From: JAFGBN01 sp964394145
GTDB lineage: Bacteria > Chloroflexota > Dehalococcoidia > GIF9 > AB-539-J10
Assembly: GCA_964394145.1 (NCBI GenBank)
Contig: CAYMVL010000028.1
Coordinates: 1-16,160, forward strand
Direction: 5' to 3'
Length of the DNA stretch: 16,160 nucleotides
Positions 8,212 through 13,716 of this stretch are shown in pieces. The translations under genes were made by a program, and so were the position numbers. The stretch's first letter is position 1. Each line of letters opens with the position of its first letter. The notes under the pieces are model-generated. The model ran no database searches, was not told the origin of the DNA, and saw only the letters and a program-made list of their open reading frames with translations.

Positions 8212-8232
8212 GGTGACATTTTCGCTTAACAG
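8212..8232 (-). repeat. Right terminal inverted repeat of IS
   Basis: This is the partner of 6855-6875. A second, looser copy of the same pattern follows directly outside it: GGTGACATTTTCG (8212-8224) resembles GGTGACAAAATCG (8238-8250). Just inside, AATGTCACCA (8192-8201) is a perfect inverted partner of TGGTGACATT (8211-8220). The right end therefore carries three GGTGACA-type sites, possibly transposase-binding sites. Confidence 0.78.
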
Positions 8233-8279
8233 TTGGTGGTGACAAAATCGTAAAACATCGACAGGTGCTAAACATCTAT

Positions 8280-8308
8280 TTGACATTGTATTTTGTCTTC
8301 TTTATACT
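8280..8308 (+). promoter_or_regulatory. Strong sigma-70-type promoter of the tRNA-tuf operon
   Basis: A perfect -35 TTGACA (8280-8285), a 17-bp spacer and -10 TATACT (8303-8308) give a near-consensus promoter. The start would fall near 8315, about 9 nt before the first tRNA. It probably drives the three tRNAs, tuf and the genes that follow. The IS remnant ends 47 bp upstream. Confidence 0.85.
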
Positions 8309-8323
8309 ATCCACCCATAAGTT

Positions 8324-8396
8324 GCCCGAGTAGCACAATGGTAGCGCAACCGACTTGTAATCGGTAGGTTAGTGGGTTCGAATCCCCTCTCGGGCT
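8324..8396 (+). tRNA. tRNA-Thr (anticodon TGT)
   Basis: The 73-nt cloverleaf has acceptor stem GCCCGAG/CTCGGGC and discriminator T. The anticodon stem ACCGA/TCGGT encloses CTTGTAA, so the anticodon is TGT (codon ACA). The T loop is TTCGAAT. As I fold it, the D stem GCAC/GCGC has an A-C mismatch and the T stem has one mismatch and one G-T pair, so it is slightly irregular. CCA is not encoded. Confidence 0.94.
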
Positions 8397-8434
8397 GGTG
8401 GATTTTTGTTGAGCTTTGTGGTAAATTAGGAGTG

Positions 8435-8519
8435 GGAGGGGTGCCGGAGTGGTTAATCGGAGCAGTCTGTAAAATTGCCGCCCGTTCGGGCTACGTAGGT
8501 TCGAATCCTACCCCCTCCA
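8435..8519 (+). tRNA. tRNA-Tyr (anticodon GTA)
   Basis: The 85-nt type II tRNA has acceptor stem GGAGGGG/CCCCTCC and discriminator A. The anticodon stem GCAGT/ATTGC (one G-T pair) encloses CTGTAAA, so the anticodon is GTA. The long variable arm GCCCG-TTC-GGGC is typical of bacterial tRNA-Tyr. CCA is not encoded. Confidence 0.95.
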
Positions 8520-8537
8520 CTCTATATGGTAGGACAG

Positions 8538-8610
8538 GCCCACATAGCTCAGCAGGTAGAGCACGTTCTTGGTAAGAACGGGGTCACCAGTTCGAATCTG
8601 GTTGTGGGCT
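8538..8610 (+). tRNA. tRNA-Thr (anticodon GGT)
   Basis: The 73-nt cloverleaf is fully paired: acceptor GCCCACA/TGTGGGC, D stem GCTC/GAGC, anticodon stem CGTTC/GAACG around TTGGTAA (anticodon GGT, codon ACC) and T stem ACCAG/CTGGT. Only 18 bp separate it from tRNA-Tyr and 24 bp from the tuf start. The tuf ribosome binding site follows the 3' end, so RNA processing separates tRNA from mRNA. CCA is not encoded. Confidence 0.96.
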
Positions 8611-8634
8611 TTATATTGAAGGAGGTTAGTAAAA

Positions 8635-9837
8635 ATGGCTAAAAAAGTTTACGAGCGCACCAAACCACACGTAAATGTGGGTACTATAGGACACGTTGAT
8701 CATGGTAAGACCACATTGACGGCAGCCATAACTCAAGTGTTGTCGAGGGCTGGTACAACACAGTTTCGTGCGTTCGATTCTATAGATAATGCTCCTGAGG
8801 AGAAGGCACGGGGATTGACAATTGCTATCTCCCATATCGAGTACGAAACTGAGCAGCGGCACTATTGCCATGTTGACTGCCCAGGGCATGCTGACTATAT
8901 TAAGAATATGATAACTGGAGCAGCTCAAATGGATGGAGCTATTCTGGTTGTTGCTGCTGATGATGGGCCTATGCCGCAAACTAGGGAGCACGTTCTACTA
9001 GCTAGGCAGGTGGAAGTCCCGCGCATAATGGTAGCTCTGAACAAGGTTGACCTGGTGGATGATCCCGAATTACTGGACCTAGTAGAGATGGAAGTTAGAG
9101 ACTTGCTGAAGAGTTACAATTTCCCCGGGGATGAGGTTCCTATTGTGAGAGTCAGTGCTCTGAAGTGCCTTGAATGTGGCTGTGGCAAGAGAGAATGCCA
9201 ATGGTGCGGAGGAATATGGAAGTTGATGGATACCATAGATGAGTACATTCCTCTGCCGAAGAGAGATAGAGATAAGCCTTTCTTGATGCCTGTGGAGGAT
9301 GTGTTCAGTATAAAGGGGCGAGGCACTGTGCCTACTGGCAGAGTTGAGCGGGGGGTGGTAAAAGCTGGAGATGAAGTAGAGCTTGTAGGATTAGCAAAGA
9401 CTAGAAAAGCAACAGTTATTAGTCTGGAGATGTTTCACAAGGCTATGAGCGAGGCGGAACCCGGTGATGCAGTTGGCCTGTTGCTGCGGGGTATAGATAG
9501 AGATGAGATAGAGAGGGGTCAGGTTCTAGCAGCACCCGGCTCGGTTAAGCCGCATTCTGAAGCCGAAGCCGAAGTATATATATTAACTAAGGAAGAAGGA
9601 GGCAGGCATACGCCTTTCTTTACGGGTTATAAGCCTCAGTTCTACGTCAGGACGATGGATGTTACCGGCGAGGTAATCTTACCTGATGGGGTGGAGATGG
9701 CTATGCCAGGTGATAGCTTAACCCATATGAAGATCAGGACTATCGCTCCAGTAGCTATGGAAGAAGGACTGCGCTTCGCTATCAGAGAAGGTGGCAGAAC
9801 GGTAGGCGCTGGCGTGTTCACCAATATTATTGAATAG
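8635..9837 (+). CDS. tuf: Elongation factor Tu
   Basis: It brings aminoacyl-tRNA to the ribosome as a GTP complex. The 400 residues include the G-domain motifs GHVDHGKTTL (P-loop), RGLTI (switch I Thr), DCPGHADY (switch II with the catalytic His), NKVD and SAL. Domain 2 starts at KPFLMPVEDVFSIKGRGTVPTGRVERG; many EF-Tus have VTGRVERG here. Domain 3 has EEGGRHTPFF and FAIREGGRTVGAGV. Between SAL and domain 2, residues 178-191 hold five cysteines (178, 181, 183, 188, 191), a pattern absent from E. coli EF-Tu and suggestive of a metal site. Switch I reads DNAPEEKARGLTIAISH where DKAPEEKARGITINTSH is common. GGAGG at 8621-8625 is an ideal ribosome binding site. rpmG starts 2 bp after the stop. 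Confidence 0.97.
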   Translation: MAKKVYERTKPHVNVGTIGHVDHGKTTLTAAITQVLSRAGTTQFRAFDSIDNAPEEKARGLTIAISHIEYETEQRHYCHVDCPGHADYIKNMITGAAQMDGAILVVAADDGPMPQTREHVLLARQVEVPRIMVALNKVDLVDDPELLDLVEMEVRDLLKSYNFPGDEVPIVRVSALKCLECGCGKRECQWCGGIWKLMDTIDEYIPLPKRDRDKPFLMPVEDVFSIKGRGTVPTGRVERGVVKAGDEVELVGLAKTRKATVISLEMFHKAMSEAEPGDAVGLLLRGIDRDEIERGQVLAAPGSVKPHSEAEAEVYILTKEEGGRHTPFFTGYKPQFYVRTMDVTGEVILPDGVEMAMPGDSLTHMKIRTIAPVAMEEGLRFAIREGGRTVGAGVFTNIIE

Positions 9838-9839
9838 AC

Positions 9840-10010
9840 ATGGCCAAAAAAAAGGGTGAGCTCCGGACTATCATCTACTTGGCTTGCAACCAATGTCAGC
9901 AGAGAACCTATGTTACGACAAAGAACAAGAAGAATGATCCGCAGCGGCTGGAGTTGAACAAGTATTGTCCTTATTGCCGCGTCCATACGCTTCACAAAGA
10001 AACCAGGTAG
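9840..10010 (+). CDS. rpmG: 50S ribosomal protein L33
   Basis: This small 56-residue protein reads MAKKKGELRTIIYLACNQC at its start and has CPYC near the end. The two Cys pairs form the zinc-ribbon (C+) version of L33. Typical features are TKNKKNDPQRLELNKYCPYC and the basic C-terminus HKETR. It starts 2 bp after the tuf stop with no clear Shine-Dalgarno of its own, so translation is probably coupled to tuf. A run of eight A residues follows the second codon. Its place before secE-nusG is the classic arrangement; no tRNA-Trp lies between rpmG and secE here. Confidence 0.95.
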   Translation: MAKKKGELRTIIYLACNQCQQRTYVTTKNKKNDPQRLELNKYCPYCRVHTLHKETR

Positions 10011-10040
10011 CGCTATTACGAGCGAAGAGAAGCATTCCGT

Positions 10041-10283
10041 ATGACAGATCCCACGCAGAAAAGTAAAGGTGTCAAATCTGTTGCTACTCCTGTCAAGAAG
10101 TCGAAACTCAGGTTCTTTGGTGAAGTAGTAGAAGAACTAAAGAAGGCACACTGGCCAACAAGGCAGGAGGCCCTCAGATTGAGTTTACTTGTTCTCGTAG
10201 TATGTGCTATTGTGGGAGGCATATTAGGTGGTTTAGATTATGGCTTCACCAAGCTGTTAGCTACTCTACTACTAGGTGGCTAG
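10041..10283 (+). CDS. secE: Preprotein translocase subunit SecE
   Basis: SecE stabilises SecY in the protein-conducting channel. The 80-residue protein is the short bacterial type with one transmembrane helix. A basic N-terminus is followed by the amphipathic segment FFGEVVEELKKAHWPTRQEALRLS, the hallmark of SecE, and then a hydrophobic stretch LLVLVVCAIVGGILGGLDYG. Identification also rests on the rpmG-secE-nusG order. The ribosome binding site is weak (GAAGAGAAG upstream). The stop overlaps the region from which NusG translation begins. Confidence 0.94.
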   Translation: MTDPTQKSKGVKSVATPVKKSKLRFFGEVVEELKKAHWPTRQEALRLSLLVLVVCAIVGGILGGLDYGFTKLLATLLLGG

Positions 10284-10287
10284 AGAG

Positions 10288-10815
10288 ATGCTTAACGGAG
10301 AGTGGTACTTACTATATGTTTCGTCGGGACACGAGGAACAGGCGAGACGGAATTTGAAGCAGCGAATTAAGTACATGGACGTGGGCGACAAGATATTTGA
10401 TATAGTGATACCTACTGCTAAGGAGACCGAAATCAAAGCTGGGAAGCGGCGGACTATAGATAAGAAGGCTTTCCCGGGTTACATAATGATCAACATGAAA
10501 CTGGATGATCATACCTGGGATGTGGTGCGAAATACCCCTGGCGTTTCTGGCTTTGTGAGCACTGGTGTTAAGCCCGTTCCTTTGGCCAAAGAGGAGGCGA
10601 ATGCAATTTTGCAGCGAATGCAAGAAGCTCCTTCTGAGGTTAAGGTGACTTTTAGGGAAGGGCAGAGTGTGCGTGTGACGAATGGCCCATTCATTGATTT
10701 CATTGGCAAGGTAGATCAAATTAATTTGGACAAGGGCAAAGTCAAAGTGCTGCTATCGCTTTTCGGCAGAGAGACACCTGTGGAATTAGACCTTTTGGGA
10801 GTTGAGAGCATATAA
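10288..10815 (+). CDS. nusG: Transcription termination/antitermination factor NusG
   Basis: NusG binds RNA polymerase and modulates pausing, termination and coupling to translation. The protein has the NGN domain, from WYLLYVSSGHEEQARRNLKQRI to PGYIMINMKLDDHTWDVVRNTPGVSGFV, and a C-terminal KOW domain with EGQSVRVTNGPFIDFIGKVDQI. I prefer ATG 10288 (175 residues) because AGGTGG at 10274-10279 gives a properly spaced ribosome binding site and the NGN motif starts soon after. An in-frame GTG at 10276, overlapping secE, would add four residues. Confidence 0.96.
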   Translation: MLNGEWYLLYVSSGHEEQARRNLKQRIKYMDVGDKIFDIVIPTAKETEIKAGKRRTIDKKAFPGYIMINMKLDDHTWDVVRNTPGVSGFVSTGVKPVPLAKEEANAILQRMQEAPSEVKVTFREGQSVRVTNGPFIDFIGKVDQINLDKGKVKVLLSLFGRETPVELDLLGVESI

Positions 10816-10859
10816 ATAGGTTTTGTTGAAAGGTCAAAATATTTTCGGGATGTTATAAC

Positions 10860-11282
10860 ATGGCAAAAAAGGTCAAAGCGGTCATCAGATTACAAATTCC
10901 AGCAAACAAAGCTACCCCGGCACCTCCAGTGGGACCTGCTCTGGGACAGCACGGTATTAACATTATGGCTTTTTGTAAGGAGTATAATGAGCGCACGGCC
11001 TCCCAGGAAGGTTTTATCATTCCTGCTGAGATAACCGTGTATGCCGACCGTTCTTTTAGCTTTTTGACCAAGATGCCACCTGTTTCGGATTTAATTTGCC
11101 ACGCGTTAGGAGTGGAAAAGGGTAGCGGTACCCCGGGAAAAGAAAACATAAATACAATAAGCAAAGATAAGATTTACGATATTGCTCGAAGTAAGCTAAA
11201 GGACCTGAATACCTCTGATATCGATAAGGCGGCGAGTATTGTTGCAGGCACGGCTCGAAGTATGGGAGTAACTGTAGAATAA
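10860..11282 (+). CDS. rplK: 50S ribosomal protein L11
   Basis: L11 forms the base of the L7/L12 stalk with 23S rRNA and is part of the GTPase-associated centre. The 140 residues contain the family pattern: VIRLQIPANKATPAPPVGPALGQHGINIM at the N-terminus, the linker with FIIPAEITVYADRSF, and the rRNA-binding C-terminal domain ending DIDKAASIVAGTARSMGVTVE. The proline-rich PAPPVGPALG segment is the binding region for thiopeptides in other bacteria. No strong Shine-Dalgarno is visible before ATG 10860. Confidence 0.97.
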   Translation: MAKKVKAVIRLQIPANKATPAPPVGPALGQHGINIMAFCKEYNERTASQEGFIIPAEITVYADRSFSFLTKMPPVSDLICHALGVEKGSGTPGKENINTISKDKIYDIARSKLKDLNTSDIDKAASIVAGTARSMGVTVE

Positions 11283-11327
11283 ATTCTAAATCCCGAAAAA
11301 TTTATATAATCTTGAGAGTATAAGTAA

Positions 11328-12038
11328 ATGGCGAAACATGGAAAGAAATACCAGGAAGCTAGCAAACTTGTAGATAAGTCAAGGGCTTACTCAGCTGAGG
11401 AAGCTATTGACTTATCTAAGAAGGCTTCCTACGCTGGATTTGATGAGACCGTAGAGCTCCATTTGAAGATGGGTATTGATCCTCATAGTGCTGACCAGCA
11501 AGTGCGAGGCACAGTGTTGTTGCCTAACGGATTGGGGAAGCAGACACGTGTTCTTGTGTTTACCCAGGGCGAAGGTATAAGGTTAGCTGAAGAGGCGGGG
11601 GCTGATTATGTTGGAGGGGATGAACTAGTCAAGAGAATTGAAGATGGCTGGCTTGAATTCGATGCATCTCTGGCTACTCCTGACATGATGCCTAAAGTGG
11701 CAAAGTTAGGTCGTATTTTGGGGCGCCGTGGGCTGATGCCCAATCCTAAATCCGGCACCATGGTAGCTCCCCAGGACTTACCCCGAGTGGTGAAGGAGAC
11801 CCGTATGGGCAGAGCCGAGTTTAGACTAGACAGAACAGGCATTATCCATTTGTCCATTGGGAAAATAAGTTTTGATAGCGAGAAACTGGTAGAGAATTTG
11901 ACTGCAGTCTTGGAAGCTATAGTTAAAGCAAAACCCAGTGGAGCTAAGGGACAATACATAAAGAGTGTATCCTTGTGTACCAGTATGGGACCAGGATTCA
12001 AGCTGGATCTAGGGTCAGTGTTGTCTTTAGCTAGTTAG
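11328..12038 (+). CDS. rplA: 50S ribosomal protein L1
   Basis: L1 forms the mobile L1 stalk of the large subunit. The 236 residues show the expected order MAKHGKKY, AIDLSKKASYAGFDETVELHLKMGIDP, RGTVLLPNGLGKQTRVLVF, AGADYVGG, LGRILGRRGLMPNPKSGT and the C-terminal KPSGAKGQYIKSVSLCTSMGPG. L1 commonly represses its own operon by binding mRNA, but I did not identify a binding site. It lies 45 bp after rplK, preceded by GAGAG. Confidence 0.97.
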   Translation: MAKHGKKYQEASKLVDKSRAYSAEEAIDLSKKASYAGFDETVELHLKMGIDPHSADQQVRGTVLLPNGLGKQTRVLVFTQGEGIRLAEEAGADYVGGDELVKRIEDGWLEFDASLATPDMMPKVAKLGRILGRRGLMPNPKSGTMVAPQDLPRVVKETRMGRAEFRLDRTGIIHLSIGKISFDSEKLVENLTAVLEAIVKAKPSGAKGQYIKSVSLCTSMGPGFKLDLGSVLSLAS

Positions 12039-12077
12039 ATTTTGCCAAAGCAGCAACAGAGAAGATTTGATCAGAAA

Positions 12078-12092
12078 CAGAACTTAGTTCTG
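12078..12092. repeat. Small hairpin after rplA
   Basis: CAGAAC-TTA-GTTCTG is a perfect 6-bp stem with a 3-nt loop, 40 bp beyond the rplA stop. The short palindrome GGTTGAACC (12093-12101) follows at once. No T-run follows, so it is not a standard terminator. It may slow or process transcription, or be part of a binding site over the -35 of the next promoter. Confidence 0.3.
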
Positions 12093-12094
12093 GG

Positions 12095-12124
12095 TTGAAC
12101 CCCGAAATTTTGGTACAATATATA
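12095..12124 (+). promoter_or_regulatory. Candidate promoter for rplJ-rplL
   Basis: TTGAAC (12095-12100) is followed after 18 bp by TATATA (12119-12124); TATACT at 12121-12126 is an alternative -10. Transcription would begin near 12132 and include the structured leader. A separate promoter at this position is common for the L10 operon, but here it is inferred from sequence alone. Confidence 0.5.
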
Positions 12125-12131
12125 CTGGTGC

Positions 12132-12343
12132 CCATGATAGCAGGTACCTTGAGAGGTTTAAATGCCTGGCCTGCTGAGGCTCTCGTATCGTGGCTAAGCG
12201 CGAAGCGCCTCAGCAATACCGACAGCGTAATAGTCTCCAAAGGTTGTCCTGCCAGCCAGTTGAGGATCAAGGCTGAATGATATCTTCCTGGCGGTGCCCT
12301 TAATCGTTGAGCACCGGTTGGCTAGTGCGATATTTTTCTTACT
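12132..12343 (+). promoter_or_regulatory. L10-leader-like regulatory RNA before rplJ
   Basis: The 317 bp between rplA and rplJ hold no gene but are rich in complementary segments. AGCAGG (12139-12144) can pair with CCTGCT (12170-12175), or the overlapping TGCTGAGGC (12172-12180) can pair perfectly with GCCTCAGCA (12207-12215). Further on, CGGTGC (12292-12297) can pair with GCACCG (12311-12316), or GCAC (12311-12314) can pair with GTGC (12325-12328) just before a U-rich stretch (12331-12340). The motif CCTGCTGAGGC resembles the conserved part of known L10 leaders, which the L10-L7/L12 complex binds to repress translation. Class assignment is from position and pattern, not from a covariance-model search. 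Confidence 0.65.
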
Positions 12344-12355
12344 GAGGTTGGAAAT

Positions 12356-12880
12356 ATGTTAAAAGAACGTAAGACGGAAATAATCAATGAGCTGTCTGAT
12401 GAGTTGTCTCGGAGTACCATAATCATTGCTACCAACTATCAGGGCCTTACAGCCAAGCAAATGGGTGAATTACGCGATGCCCTGACGAAAGCAGATACTA
12501 AGTATCGAGTGGTCAGGAATACCTTGACCCGCTTTGCTGCTGACAAGGCAGGCAGGCCTCACGTACTTGATGTAATTGAGGGGCCCGTGGCACTGGCCTT
12601 TGGCCATGGTGACGTGGTCAATACAGCTAGAGTCCTCGGCCAGTATACGAAATCCACGGAATCAATTTTGCAAATTAGGGGAGCGTTATTGGGAGATCGG
12701 GTACTCACATCGGAGGAGGTGATGGAGCTTGTTAATTTACCTCCCATGGATGTGATTGTCTCTCAGCTAATAGCTCGCCTGCAGAGCACTATAGTGAGAT
12801 TACATAATGTTCTAAATTGTCCCTTACAAGAGCTATTGAACGTCTTACATGCTAGGGAGCAGAAGCTTAGTAAAAAATAA
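12356..12880 (+). CDS. rplJ: 50S ribosomal protein L10
   Basis: L10 anchors the L7/L12 dimers on the ribosome next to L11. The 174-residue protein has the family pattern: an N-terminal rRNA-binding domain with TNYQGLTAKQMGELRDALTKA, KYRVVRNTLTRFAAD and IEGPVALAFGHGDVV, then ALLGDRVLTSEEVMELVNLPP. The C-terminal helix that binds L7/L12 contains IVRLHNVLNCPLQELLNVLHAREQKL. GAGG at 12344-12347 supplies the ribosome binding site. rplL follows 11 bp after the stop. Confidence 0.97.
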   Translation: MLKERKTEIINELSDELSRSTIIIATNYQGLTAKQMGELRDALTKADTKYRVVRNTLTRFAADKAGRPHVLDVIEGPVALAFGHGDVVNTARVLGQYTKSTESILQIRGALLGDRVLTSEEVMELVNLPPMDVIVSQLIARLQSTIVRLHNVLNCPLQELLNVLHAREQKLSKK

Positions 12881-12891
12881 AGGAGGAGACT

Positions 12892-13359
12892 ATGCCGCCG
12901 GAAGAATTAGAAGCAGAAATTAAGGAGAAGACAGAGGTAAAGAAATCTTCAAAGAAAAGTAAAGAGAGTGAGGCATTAAGCAAGGAAGAAATCATTGACG
13001 CCATCAAGAATATGACAGTAATGGATCTGGCTGATTTGGTTAAGGCATTGGAGAGCGAATTCGGTGTCACTGCAGCCGCCATGGCTGTGGCGGCAGCACC
13101 GGCAGCGGCTCCGAGCGCGCCGGAGGAAGCAACACCAGCAGAAGAGAAAACAGAATTTAGCATCACGCTGAAGAGTTTTGGCGAGAGGAAAATTGAGGTT
13201 ATAAAAGCGGTACGCGAAGTGACCTCACTGGGATTGAAACAGGCCAAGGACTTGGTAGAAGCTTCTCCACAAGTAGTGAAGGAGGGTATCTCCAAGGAGG
13301 AGGTTAGTATGATAAAACAGAAGTTGGAAGCTGCTGGAGCAGCTGTAGAAGTTAAGTAG
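12892..13359 (+). CDS. rplL: 50S ribosomal protein L7/L12, N-terminally extended
   Basis: This is the multicopy stalk protein that recruits and activates translational GTPases. The usual domains are present: a dimerisation domain (SKEEIIDAIKNMTVMDLADLVKALESEFGV, about 30-60), an Ala/Pro-rich hinge, and the C-terminal domain (TEFSITLKSFGERKIEVIKAVREVTSLGLKQAKDLVE, then GAAVEVK). At 155 residues it is longer than the usual 120-130. The surplus is mainly an N-terminal segment of about 28 residues made mostly of Glu, Lys and Ser (EELEAEIKEKTEVKKSSKKSK). The start is well supported: GGAGG lies 5 bp before ATG 12892, and there is no other good start before the conserved domain. Confidence 0.95.
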   Translation: MPPEELEAEIKEKTEVKKSSKKSKESEALSKEEIIDAIKNMTVMDLADLVKALESEFGVTAAAMAVAAAPAAAPSAPEEATPAEEKTEFSITLKSFGERKIEVIKAVREVTSLGLKQAKDLVEASPQVVKEGISKEEVSMIKQKLEAAGAAVEVK

Positions 13360-13406
13360 GTCTTGGACCAGAACTCAAGGAATTTGTGTGGGGGGGATTG
13401 TTTGCC

Positions 13407-13670
13407 ATGGGGCTTGAGACTTGCAAAGCTATTTTGGGACTGGGGGTGGTCTTCATCCTTCTAGGCGTTGTTTTTACTCTTTGGAGTAAGAGGGAAAGGA
13501 ACAAATATTACAATTCCATCATACTTACTAAGAGAGACGTTAAAGAGTTCATGACACATGATCCGGAGCGTCCTTGGCTAAGTGCATGGAACATAGGTGG
13601 CACGATTTCTCTCATCATCGGCATAATATTGGCCATAGCCGGCGGAGTCTTGTGGTTGGTTTTGTATTGA
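13407..13670 (+). CDS. Small two-helix membrane protein, unknown function
   Basis: I do not recognise this 87-residue protein. It has two clear transmembrane segments: residues about 8-26 (ILGLGVVFILLGVVFTLWS) and about 65-86 (GGTISLIIGIILAIAGGVLWLV). A basic loop (KRERNKYY) follows the first, and the polar middle contains DVKEFMTHDPERPWLSAWNIG. The positive-inside rule would place the 38-residue loop in the cytoplasm. I chose ATG 13407, preceded by a G-rich stretch; an in-frame GTG at 13386 would add seven residues. It lies 47 bp after rplL on the same strand and converges on comM. Its reading frame, composition and membrane pattern argue for a real gene. Confidence 0.7.
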   Translation: MGLETCKAILGLGVVFILLGVVFTLWSKRERNKYYNSIILTKRDVKEFMTHDPERPWLSAWNIGGTISLIIGIILAIAGGVLWLVLY

Positions 13671-13674
13671 GTCT

Positions 13675-13686
13675 AGTCAGCTGACT
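13675..13686. repeat. 12-bp perfect palindrome between convergent genes
   Basis: AGTCAG-CTGACT is a perfect palindrome in the 46-bp gap between the membrane protein stop and the comM stop. It has no loop or T-run, so it is a poor intrinsic terminator. A protein-binding role or chance are both possible. Confidence 0.3.
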
Positions 13687-13716
13687 GTGAATTCGCCACG
13701 CAGGACTATATCTTAC

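Larger units (their letters stand above)
6855..8232 (-). mobile_element. Degenerate insertion sequence, ISNCY/IS1202-like
   Basis: The element spans 1378 bp between terminal inverted repeats at 6855-6875 and 8212-8232. These are identical at 20 of 21 positions; the outer part reads CTGTCAAGCG on the left and CTGTTAAGCG on the right. It contains one leftward transposase gene that fills nearly the whole length, as is usual for this group, and that gene is disrupted at five or more places. The group name comes from recognising the transposase; no database search was possible. The target duplication is not clear: only TTG is repeated immediately outside both ends, and a looser similarity is described in the findings. 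About 240 bp of unremarkable sequence separate it from gyrA, and the tRNA-tuf promoter begins 47 bp beyond its right end. Confidence 0.8.

Noticed and set aside
9846..9853. Run of eight A at the start of rpmG as a frameshift site
   Set aside because: The normal reading frame gives a complete, conserved L33; AAA-AAG lysine codons explain the run.
12095..12280. 61-codon plus-strand frame and 79-codon minus-strand frame in the rplA-rplJ gap
   Set aside because: The region is better explained as a promoter plus structured L10-type leader; neither frame has a ribosome binding site or a recognisable product.
12867..13295. 142-codon minus-strand frame opposite rplL, rich in Ala and Ser
   Set aside because: It is an antisense image of the Lys/Glu- and Ala-rich L7/L12 gene; no ribosome binding site or recognisable domain.
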